From positions 62,001 through 126,000 of the forward strand of contig NZ_BAABHD010000002.1 of the NCBI RefSeq assembly GCF_039541915.1: a stretch of 64,000 bases of DNA. Reading direction: 5' to 3'. Position 1 is the first letter of the stretch; each line of letters starts with the position of its first letter. Below, piece after piece: positions 52,198 to 59,443 of the stretch. The notes below the pieces were generated by a model. It was not told where the DNA came from. It did not search any database and saw only the letters and a program-made list of their open reading frames with translations. Made by a program: the position numbers and the translations under genes. Origin of the DNA: Nibrella saemangeumensis. GTDB taxonomy: Bacteria > Bacteroidota > Bacteroidia > Cytophagales > Spirosomataceae.

Positions 52198-52205
52198 CAA
52201 AATTA
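52198..52205 (-). promoter_or_regulatory. Candidate -7 box TAATTTTG of the hydrolase gene
   Basis: On the minus strand TAATTTTG matches TAnnTTTG exactly and lies 36 bp before the hydrolase ATG. No -33 TTTG at the standard spacing is present; the region upstream is GC-rich. Confidence 0.38.
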
Positions 52206-52428
52206 GCCTGGCGGAGACCCGCCCGCCCGTTAATCTGACCGAATCCCGGATATGGGTGGACCGGTGCCGCTATTGACCTGACAGACACCTCTCCAGCCCC
52301 TGTTGCTTTTCTGGCTACACGCTTTTTTAGCCTTTATCTTTCCTGCCGTTAATAGGTATTTTTCCCTGCTGCGTACATTCCGGCAAATACACTCTAATTT
52401 GCACCTTTATTTATCAGAGGCCAGCTTT

Positions 52429-53553
52429 ATGATACCCGATACGCCGAGACCATTTTACCACCGCCTGTCTCACTCCTTACTCTCCTTAGCCATCATTACC
52501 GCAGCGATTTACTTCGGGCAGGATATACTGGTACCCCTGGCGCTATCAGGTCTCCTGGCGGTCCTGCTACGCCCGGTCGAAAACTGGTTTATTCGTCGGG
52601 GGATGCACAAAGTCATGGCGATCCTTATGGCTGTAGCCCTGGCAATTACGGTAGTCGCCGGTATTACCTTTATGCTATCTGTTCAGCTATCTGAATTTAC
52701 CGACGATTTACCCCGACTTAAACAAAGTTTTAATGATGTGTACCGCAACGTCCGGCGCTGGATTCGCCGGGAGTACAACCTTACTTATAGTCAGCAGGAG
52801 CAGTACCTCAAAAAGGCCCAGGCCCAGACCCTGGAAAGCCTACAGGGGGCCGAAACCCTGGGCATGATTACCGGACCGCTGGGTACGCTGCTACTGATGC
52901 CCTTTTATGTCTTTTTGCTACTGTATTACCGGACCATGCTGCTCAATTTTCTGATTGCCTTATTTGCTAAGCAGCATTTCAAACGGGTAAGGGAGGTACT
53001 GGGTCAGGTCAAGAGCATCATTCAGAGCTACATGGTTGGTTTGCTGATCGAAACTGCCAGCGTTGCGGCTCTGAACTCCATAGGGTTACTCCTGCTGGGC
53101 GTAGAATATGCTATTCTGATGAGCGTGGTAGCAGCCATTCTGAACCTGATTCCCTACATTGGCGGCATTGTTGCCACCTTCATGGCCGTAGCCGTTACAC
53201 TGATCAACCATCAGGATGTAGGTACCTTATTAGGGGTATTAGGCGTATTTATCGTCGTGCAGATTATCGACAATAACCTGCTGGTACCGCTTATTGTAGC
53301 CTCCAAGGTACGTATTAATGCCTTGGTGTCGATTATCGGTGTATTGGTCGGTGGAGCGCTGGCGGGCGTAGCAGGTATGTTTCTGTCCATTCCGGCCATC
53401 GCCATTATGAAAGCCATATTCGACAGGGTAGAAGGGCTCGAACCCTGGGGCCTGCTTTTAGGCGATGAAACGCCGGAGGAAAACCGGCCGGGACTGTTCC
53501 GCCTGAACCGACGGCGCATCCGGATAAAAGAAGAGGGAAGTAATTCCGAGTAA
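52429..53553 (+). CDS. AI-2E family (PerM-type) transporter
   Basis: 374 residues from the ATG at 52429 (MIPDTPRPFY), which has AGAGG 10 bp upstream; the in-frame extension before it has no family character. Seven to eight membrane helices and the cytoplasmic middle part, with FIRRGMHKVMAILMAVALAI, QLSEFTDDLPRLKQSF, GPLGTLLLMPFYVFLLLYYR, NLIPYIGGIVATFMAVAV, QIIDNNLLVPLIVASKVRINALVSI and GALAGVAGMFLSIPAIAIMK, are typical of this family. Members have been linked to export of autoinducer-2 or to sodium-proton exchange. The real substrate here is unknown. C-terminal tail is basic and cytoplasmic. Confidence 0.9.
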   Translation: MIPDTPRPFYHRLSHSLLSLAIITAAIYFGQDILVPLALSGLLAVLLRPVENWFIRRGMHKVMAILMAVALAITVVAGITFMLSVQLSEFTDDLPRLKQSFNDVYRNVRRWIRREYNLTYSQQEQYLKKAQAQTLESLQGAETLGMITGPLGTLLLMPFYVFLLLYYRTMLLNFLIALFAKQHFKRVREVLGQVKSIIQSYMVGLLIETASVAALNSIGLLLLGVEYAILMSVVAAILNLIPYIGGIVATFMAVAVTLINHQDVGTLLGVLGVFIVVQIIDNNLLVPLIVASKVRINALVSIIGVLVGGALAGVAGMFLSIPAIAIMKAIFDRVEGLEPWGLLLGDETPEENRPGLFRLNRRRIRIKEEGSNSE

Positions 53554-53714
53554 GTTCCGTCGATCGGGCGGCAACCAGTTGGCACATTGCAAAATGTCAA
53601 TTGTATTTCAGAGAACGCGTGTCAGGACTATATTTGCGGCCGGTGTACCAGGAAACCCTTTTATCAAAACGCTTTACTATAAACCAGCCCACCTCGTACG
53701 CGAGCGCTTTCCTT

Positions 53715-54149
53715 ATGAAATTCATTCTGCTTTTAATGTTCCTTGCAGCAGCCTGTTCCAGCACGAATCTGTCTGATTCGGTAGAATCTGTAACGCTGTC
53801 TGAACATACCCGCGGCTACCGAAAAGTAATCACCGTGACGCAAAAACAGACGCAGGTTACTATCAACGACAAAGTTTATAGTCGCCAGACGCAGCCGCAA
53901 CAATGGAAGCAACTTCTGGAAAGCCTCCGCCCTATCAGGCTGGCCGACCTGCCCTCTATTAAGACCAGAACCGAGCGTTCTGCTGTCGATGCCGCTTACA
54001 TCTCGCAGGTTACCGTGCTGGCCGCAGAAAAAACGTATGAGTCTAACTTCTTCGACCATACCACCCCACCTAAAGAATTGGCAGATGTGGTAAAGACCAT
54101 TAATGCCACCGCTCAGGGAATTGTGCCGGAGGAGTCCACAAGAAACTGA
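53715..54149 (+). CDS. Small lipoprotein of unknown function
   Basis: 144 residues from the ATG at 53715; the frame is open further upstream but the added part has no signal. The signal sequence MKFILLLMFLAAACSS gives Cys14 as a very good lipidation site. The mature part of about 130 residues mixes strands and helices (VITVTQKQTQVTINDKVYSRQT, QWKQLLESLRPIRLADLPSI, ISQVTVLAAEKTYESNFFDHTTPP), with no known family that I recognise. Its stop lies 7 bp from the opposite DUF1186 gene. Likely sits on the periplasmic face of a membrane. Confidence 0.7.
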   Translation: MKFILLLMFLAAACSSTNLSDSVESVTLSEHTRGYRKVITVTQKQTQVTINDKVYSRQTQPQQWKQLLESLRPIRLADLPSIKTRTERSAVDAAYISQVTVLAAEKTYESNFFDHTTPPKELADVVKTINATAQGIVPEESTRN

Positions 54150-54156
54150 GCGGCCC

Positions 54157-55284
54157 TTACAGTAGCGTACACTTACCTGCGTTCAGATCAGCTTCCACTT
54201 TCTTGTACTTTACATCGTAGATTACTTTACCGTCATTGTAACGTACCGATACCTTTTCATTGCGCCCTAGTTTCGGTTCGACCCGGTATGGTTCACTGGA
54301 TTCATAGAAGGGCGTTGACGTTGCCAGCTTAGGTACCGCCGGTGGTGCGGCAGCCGCCAGCTTTGAGTCGAGTTCCTTTAGCTTAGCCTCATGATAGGGT
54401 TGCGGATTGTCCAGATACGCGTATTGCTCTTTTAAAGTCCGCCAGGCAAAACGCCGGTCGTCAGGCTCCGGATCATTCATTTTCTGCTCAACGTCGGCGT
54501 AGTTACCCACGATCATATCCGTTACCAGCCCCTGCTCGAACGCTTCGGCCACCAATGGAAGTAATTCGTGAAGCTGTAAATCGCTTATCTCGGAAATCAG
54601 AAATCCCATCAGGTCGGTATCCAGCAAATCGGGATTGTCGGCGTGGCGGATCAGGTATTCAAACACCTCTTTGTACCAGGCCAACGCAATCTGCCGGCGC
54701 TCCGGTTGGGCCAGTGCCCACTGGCAATACGCACTGGAGACCACGGCCTTGGCATAGGTATTGACATTGGGTTCGATCAGGAAATTCCTAAGCACCGTAA
54801 ATTGCCGGTCTGCGACACTCCAAAAATAGCGCCCGTAGGTATCATCCAGCCAATCGGCAAACCAGAACTCCTGAAAGTCTGTATCCTGGCGCAGGGTTTC
54901 AAGCACAGCGGGTAAACATTCCCCGGCCTTCAGTTCGGCCATCAGGAGCAGGGCATGAGACGCAAAGGAGTGGGTTTCCGGGGTCCAGTCCTGCTCGCCA
55001 AAATAGTTCAGCCGGTACAGGATGTCCAGCATGACTTTCGACAGATCCTCGGTTAGCGTCGGACGGGGCAGGGCGAGTATCGTTTGTAGCTTTTCTTCAG
55101 GTATATTAAACCCGTGGCTGTAAAGCCATTGGATTTCGGGGTGGTGAAACGACGGGGGCTGGGTCGTCTGCCGATCGTCGTAGTGGTATTCGCCGTCGAC
55201 GGTATTCGCTTCTTCGCGGCTCTGTTCAATTCGCTCGGCGTTGGCAATCATCTGGGCCAACTCTTTAGGGCTTAACGCTGCCAT
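54157..55284 (-). CDS. DUF1186-type helical repeat protein
   Basis: 375 residues, no signal peptide, probably cytoplasmic. Residues about 60-290 are HEAT-like helices of the DUF1186 type (SHALLLMAELKAGECLPAVLETL, FWFADWLDDTYGRYFWSVADRQFTVLRN, SAYCQWALAQPERRQIALAWYKEVFEYL, FLISEISDLQLHELLPLVAEAFEQG). After an Ala/Pro-rich linker the protein ends in a module of about 45 residues (EPKLGRNEKVSVRYNDGKV...ADLNAGKCTLL). Many DUF1186 proteins end in a Cys-rich SEC-C zinc motif; here the GRN start is kept but the zinc Cys are gone. Function unknown. Confidence 0.82.
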   Translation of the reverse strand: MAALSPKELAQMIANAERIEQSREEANTVDGEYHYDDRQTTQPPSFHHPEIQWLYSHGFNIPEEKLQTILALPRPTLTEDLSKVMLDILYRLNYFGEQDWTPETHSFASHALLLMAELKAGECLPAVLETLRQDTDFQEFWFADWLDDTYGRYFWSVADRQFTVLRNFLIEPNVNTYAKAVVSSAYCQWALAQPERRQIALAWYKEVFEYLIRHADNPDLLDTDLMGFLISEISDLQLHELLPLVAEAFEQGLVTDMIVGNYADVEQKMNDPEPDDRRFAWRTLKEQYAYLDNPQPYHEAKLKELDSKLAAAAPPAVPKLATSTPFYESSEPYRVEPKLGRNEKVSVRYNDGKVIYDVKYKKVEADLNAGKCTLL

Positions 55285-55388
55285 ATTTATCGGATTTATA
55301 TGGCAAAAATAGAATTTTACGAAAAGAAGCCCTAAAGCCAGGGTGCGTTGCTGGATCAGTTAACAAAAAACGGGCAGTTGCTAAGAAA

Positions 55389-55444
55389 CGAAGCAGGAAA
55401 AGACGGTGCCAGCCGGGTGTGGCTGTGGGCCCTTTCCTGCTTCG
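55389..55444 (-). terminator. Inverted repeat, possible terminator
   Basis: CGAAGCAGGAAA (55389-55400) and TTTCCTGCTTCG (55433-55444) are exact complements with 32 bases between. It starts directly after the stop of the next minus-strand gene, so it may be its terminator; the loop is long and holds a smaller GCC/GGC stem. Confidence 0.5.
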
Positions 55445-55445
55445 G

Positions 55446-55850
55446 TTAATCCAGCACTTCTTCTGCCTGCGTTGCCTTTTCCAGATTCAGCAAATCCAGG
55501 ATCTGGTCCATCAACTCCAGGTACTGCGCTTCCGAGATGCGATTCATGCGATAATCCTGCTCGATGCGTTCCAGTTGCCGTTCCCGCGACGCTTTGATAT
55601 GGATCAGCGTCTGCCGGCGAACCCAGCTTATTGGCATCTGCCCTTTCTGCTTCAGCAGGTAATAACCCTTCTCCAGCAGCGACACATTTCGCTGCTTTAC
55701 CTCCTCAAAATACGAGGCCGGCACAGGCGCTGTAACCAGTACCTGCTGCGCATTCGTCTCATTGTCTGACCGCACGGCCAACCACACGCACAGCAGAAAA
55801 AACGAGAGTATAAACAGTAGTTCTAATACAAAAGCAACATTCCCTTCCAT
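55446..55850 (-). CDS. Single-helix membrane protein with coiled coil, unknown function
   Basis: 134 residues. One hydrophobic helix at the N-terminus (about 7-27, VAFVLELLFILSFFLLCVWLAV), then a helical part with FEEVKQRNVSLLEKGYYLLKQKG and a likely coiled coil (KASRERQLERIEQDYRMNRISEAQYLELMDQILDLL). The last part resembles a short SHOCT-like helix pair (EQDYRMNRISEAQYLELMDQ). No family is named. Length and codon use support a real gene. It lies alone between DUF1186 and the lactonase gene. Confidence 0.65.
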   Translation of the reverse strand: MEGNVAFVLELLFILSFFLLCVWLAVRSDNETNAQQVLVTAPVPASYFEEVKQRNVSLLEKGYYLLKQKGQMPISWVRRQTLIHIKASRERQLERIEQDYRMNRISEAQYLELMDQILDLLNLEKATQAEEVLD

Positions 55851-55994
55851 AATTGTAGTGCATTCAATCCGTTAAACCATACCCCGTTACAACCCAGGTC
55901 CCGAGGGTGTCTTTTTGTTGTTACTGCACTATTTTAACCAGCTAAGGAGAATTTGGTTTGGTGCTTTTATTATTTTACCTTTTTACAATAGCAA

Positions 55995-57131
55995 TCATTT
56001 AAGCGTCAGCATCTTCAGACACACCGGGGCGGGTACCTTAATCTCTGTTCCGGTGGGGGTCAGCTTACCGGTTTTGGCTTCCAATTTAAACACCACGACG
56101 TTGTCGCTGTCCTGGTTGGCGGCCAGTACAAACTCGCCCCGGTCATCGACCAAAAAGTTACGTGGTGTTTTGCCCTGGGTATCCTGCTGACCGATCAGTT
56201 GAATTTTGCCGTCGTTGCCGATGCTGAAAATGGCCAGCAAATGTTTGCCCCGGATGGATTCGTACAGGTACCGGCCCATAGGATCGGTATGAATATCAGC
56301 ACCGGAATTTTTAGGATCAAACTCGTCTTTTAGCGCTTTTACCTGATCCTGCATCAGCGTCAGGGCTCCGGTCTTGCTATCCCGCGAGAAACTGGCTACC
56401 GCTGAAATAATTTCTTCGACCAGGTAGGCATATTTCCCGTTCGGGTGAATGGTAAAATGCCGTGGCCCCGAACCAGGAGCTACGGAGACATGCGGTGTCT
56501 GAGCCGGCTTCAGCTTCCCCTTCGCTTTGTCGATTTCATAGATATACACCTTATCAGTGCCAAGATCGGATACGTAAACAAAACGCTCGTCGGGTGAGAG
56601 AATGGCCGAGTGAACATGCGGTTTCTCCTGACGCGATTTATTGGCACCGCTTCCGTTATGCTGAACATGGTCCGTTTCGGTACCTAATGAGCCATCGGCG
56701 GCTATGGGCAGCATGGTAAGGCTGCCTCCGCTGTAGTTGGATATAAAAGCCAGTTTACCGGTCTTGTCGATGCTGATGTGGCAGGGGGCACCACCGTGGG
56801 AGGATTGCTGGTTGATGTACGTCAGCTTGCCGGTGGCCGGATCGATGCGGTAAGCGCTGACGGTGCCGGACTTATTCTCCCCCTGCTGATCGCCTTCGTT
56901 GACGGCGTACAAAAACCGGCCGGAAGGGTGAACCGCCAGAAAAGAAGGACTTTTGCCTTGTGTGATACCCTGAAGTCGCTCCAGCGCTCCAGTCTTCCGG
57001 TCGAACGAATACACATAGATGCCTTCGCTGCCACGGGTAGAGTAGGTACCGACGTAAAGTATTTCTTTGGGCTGAGCCTGAACCTGGGCAAGCATAGGAA
57101 ATAGGAATAACAGAATGGTTAGTAGTTTCAT
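55995..57131 (-). CDS. Exported lactonase (6-phosphogluconolactonase-like, seven-bladed propeller)
   Basis: 378 residues. Signal peptide about 1-20 (LAQVQAQ), so it acts outside the cytoplasm. The rest is the lactonase/PF10282 propeller (LYVGTYSTRGSEGIYVYSF, LAVHPSGRFLYAVNEGD, GGAPCHISIDKTGKLAFISNYSGGSL, HVHSAILSPDERFVYVSDLGTDKVYIYEI, GPRHFTIHPNGKYAYLVEE). The family opens sugar lactones such as phosphogluconolactone; the export suggests that it works on free aldonolactones in the periplasm, perhaps those from the PQQ sugar dehydrogenase at 44 kb. It follows the aldose 1-epimerase gene on the same strand. Confidence 0.88.
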   Translation of the reverse strand: MKLLTILLFLFPMLAQVQAQPKEILYVGTYSTRGSEGIYVYSFDRKTGALERLQGITQGKSPSFLAVHPSGRFLYAVNEGDQQGENKSGTVSAYRIDPATGKLTYINQQSSHGGAPCHISIDKTGKLAFISNYSGGSLTMLPIAADGSLGTETDHVQHNGSGANKSRQEKPHVHSAILSPDERFVYVSDLGTDKVYIYEIDKAKGKLKPAQTPHVSVAPGSGPRHFTIHPNGKYAYLVEEIISAVASFSRDSKTGALTLMQDQVKALKDEFDPKNSGADIHTDPMGRYLYESIRGKHLLAIFSIGNDGKIQLIGQQDTQGKTPRNFLVDDRGEFVLAANQDSDNVVVFKLEAKTGKLTPTGTEIKVPAPVCLKMLTLK

Positions 57132-57203
57132 GAAAATAAGGTGTTAAATAAGGGTATGAAATAGACAATTTTGCTAGTAAACAAACAACAGGTCACTAGG
57201 CCT

Positions 57204-58088
57204 TTATTGGGCGTCATGCGGACTGATGCCGACAATGAAAGCGGCTTCAAATAGCTGGCCCGGATCTACCCGCTGAATGGCTTCTTTCTCCCGGATGTCA
57301 ACCAACCGGCCTTCAGTATCGGCACAACCCAGCCAAGGCTCAATACACACAAACGGCGCACCCGGTTTGGCCCAGATACCCAGGTAATTGAAAGGTAGAA
57401 AGGATACCGAAACGATCTGGTCATGGTTAATACTCCGGATTGTCACCTGCCGGCTCGACAGGTTCTTAAATACCAGCGCATCCTGAGCAAACAGGTCTTG
57501 TGTGAGCGGCAGCCGTCGGTTGTGTATATGTACCGCTTGGGTTTCGCCGGTGAAGAAGCCCTCTTTAGAAAGCAGGTGTCGTTCCAGCGGCTCATCCAGT
57601 TCAAACTCCAGGTAATAGTCTTCGTAGGTTTCGTCCGGATAGAAAGGCACATTGAACGCCGGATGGGCTCCTACCGAAAAGTAGATGGGCTGGTCGTCTT
57701 CATTAGTCACCCGGTAAGCGACCTTCAGCAGCCGGTCTTCCAGCTCATACCAGATTTCATAATTGAATTGATAGGGATACGCTGCCAGGGTAGATTCATT
57801 AGCTCGTAGTGAAAACCGGGCGACTGTTTCCGATGAGTCGGTAAGGTCAAACGTCGAATGGCGGGCAAAGCCGTGGCGCTCCATAGGGTAGCGATTACCA
57901 TCCACTACAATCTGGTTGTTCAGGCAGCCACCGACTACTGGGAACAAATTGGGGCCGTGCCAGGGCCAAACATCCGGATTCGCCTGCCAGAGGTGTTCAG
58001 TTTCGGTGGTTTTGTCGTAAATGGAAGCCAGTTCGGCTCCCTTCCATTGGATATCTATTCGGAGGTAGTCGTTTTCGAGGGTAGTCAT
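57204..58088 (-). CDS. Aldose 1-epimerase family protein (LacX-like mutarotase)
   Basis: 294 residues from the ATG at 58088 (MTTLENDYLR); the longer frame adds 18 residues unlike the family. No signal is seen. The LacX-type galactose-mutarotase fold shows WPWHGPNLFPVVGG, His72 in MERHGFARHSTF, His142 in FSVGAHPAFN and Glu250 in FVCIEPWLG, which fit the catalytic His/Glu set. It interconverts alpha and beta anomers of aldoses in the cytoplasm. It lies between the lactonase and AGE genes on one strand with gaps below 100 bp, so all three could be co-expressed. Confidence 0.92.
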   Translation of the reverse strand: MTTLENDYLRIDIQWKGAELASIYDKTTETEHLWQANPDVWPWHGPNLFPVVGGCLNNQIVVDGNRYPMERHGFARHSTFDLTDSSETVARFSLRANESTLAAYPYQFNYEIWYELEDRLLKVAYRVTNEDDQPIYFSVGAHPAFNVPFYPDETYEDYYLEFELDEPLERHLLSKEGFFTGETQAVHIHNRRLPLTQDLFAQDALVFKNLSSRQVTIRSINHDQIVSVSFLPFNYLGIWAKPGAPFVCIEPWLGCADTEGRLVDIREKEAIQRVDPGQLFEAAFIVGISPHDAQ

Positions 58089-58175
58089 GTCAGCAACGCT
58101 GGGGTGTTGGGCTTGCAATATACAGCTTACCCGTGATGCCATATAACGTAAGACACCAGGTTTTGAAAAGCGGGC

Positions 58176-59381
58176 TTATCGGTAGGTACGGGCATACCGG
58201 CTGGCCGGCTGTAGTAATGCACACTGGTCGAGCGTCTGCCATGTTTCATACAGGCACTTCACCAGATGGTAGCAACCTTCGGTAGGAGTGGCTTTGGCAG
58301 GGAGCACAGGCTGGCCTTTGGCATCAACGGCCGGGTACCAGCCCTGGTTAGCAGGATCGGCAAAGCTAGCGAACGTATAGTCGTGTACCCGCTTGAACCA
58401 TTTGGGGCATTCAGGATGGTGCGTGTATAAGTAGCCTTTGATAAAAGCGGCCAGAGCCTCCAGGTGGATCCAGGCCATTCGGTGATTTACCGTCGGCTCC
58501 AGTACCGGCTGATCCTTCATATCGACCCACTGCACAAAACCGCCCAAAGCAGCATCCCAGGCCCACTCGGCCAGCCGTAGGCTCCAGGCTACCGCCTGCA
58601 TGGAAAGCTTGCGGTTATTGGTTAGATGCGCCAGGTCCAGCAGGCAACCGACCGCCTGAAACGTCAGGCCAGGGCTTAGCCGACGCCCCTGAGGTGTGTT
58701 ACTGAACGATCCTTCCGGTAATACGTATTCACGTAGCAGGTCGGCACGGCGGTCCGTAAACTCGTGCAGCAGTTCGTGCAACACATCACCAATGGCTTCT
58801 TTCCAACTCTCCTCGCTCAACAGTTCTTTAGTATCGAGGAGTACTTTCAGTACCGCTACCGGTTCGCTCAGATGCTGCCACTGCCGAAAACCGCCGAGGT
58901 CCTGTGCCTTTTTAGTTCGTACCGCCAGCCGCCGTCTCAGCAGATTCTGAAGCGTCTGTTTGGCCAGCATCGCCCATTCATCGTTAGCAGTAGCCTCAAA
59001 TACCCTTACATATGCCTGCGCTACGGCACAATCCGGTAGTACATCCGCAGCCGGAGCCACCGGACGACCGCGCCGGTCCACTACGCTGTAGCAGTTTAGC
59101 TTGTGATCGTGGGCATAATTGGAGAGAAAGTTGGTACCGTGCAGGGCGTGCTCCAGATAGGTCGCTTTGGCATCGACCTGTTTGTAGAGAGTGGCAAACG
59201 CCCATACCTGTTGGGCCTGTAGCGCAATGGTTTTGTCGGCATCAATTGCCTCCCCGGTATTTGTCAGCACATTAAAGTATCCCCCGCAGGTTTGATCAGC
59301 ACTATGCCTGAGCCAGAAGGGCGCAATTACACCCAGAAGCGTCTCCTGGTAGACGGCCGATAAGCGTTGGAACTCAAGCAT
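58176..59381 (-). CDS. AGE-family epimerase homologue with altered active site
   Basis: 401 residues, cytoplasmic (no signal). The alpha/alpha barrel of N-acylglucosamine 2-epimerases is clear (FWLRHSADQTCGGYFNVL, YSVVDRRGRPVAP, TLQNLLRRRLAVRTK, NHRMAWIHLEALAAFIKGYLY, WFKRVHDYTFASFADPANQGWYP). His372 in EGCYHLVKCLY fits the second catalytic His. By eye alignment, the first catalytic His of the PGHTLEAG-type motif is Leu239 here (SPGLTFQAVG), and the conserved Arg of QARQVW is Gln57 (QAQQVW). The exported copy at 42.3 kb keeps both. So this protein may be inactive or have another activity. A terminator separates it from lon. Confidence 0.85.
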   Translation of the reverse strand: MLEFQRLSAVYQETLLGVIAPFWLRHSADQTCGGYFNVLTNTGEAIDADKTIALQAQQVWAFATLYKQVDAKATYLEHALHGTNFLSNYAHDHKLNCYSVVDRRGRPVAPAADVLPDCAVAQAYVRVFEATANDEWAMLAKQTLQNLLRRRLAVRTKKAQDLGGFRQWQHLSEPVAVLKVLLDTKELLSEESWKEAIGDVLHELLHEFTDRRADLLREYVLPEGSFSNTPQGRRLSPGLTFQAVGCLLDLAHLTNNRKLSMQAVAWSLRLAEWAWDAALGGFVQWVDMKDQPVLEPTVNHRMAWIHLEALAAFIKGYLYTHHPECPKWFKRVHDYTFASFADPANQGWYPAVDAKGQPVLPAKATPTEGCYHLVKCLYETWQTLDQCALLQPASRYARTYR

Positions 59382-59405
59382 GACTTAACAAACTGGAAGA
59401 AAGGA

Positions 59406-59436
59406 ACAGCCCACAACCGGCTCGGTTGTGGGCTGT
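59406..59436 (-). terminator. lon terminator hairpin
   Basis: ACAGCCCACAACCG and CGGTTGTGGGCTGT form a perfect 14-bp stem with a 3-nt loop, 8 bp after the lon stop and before the AGE start at 59381. T-rich flanks lie on both sides, although the minus-strand tail is interrupted by C. Confidence 0.78.
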
Positions 59437-59443
59437 CAAAAAA

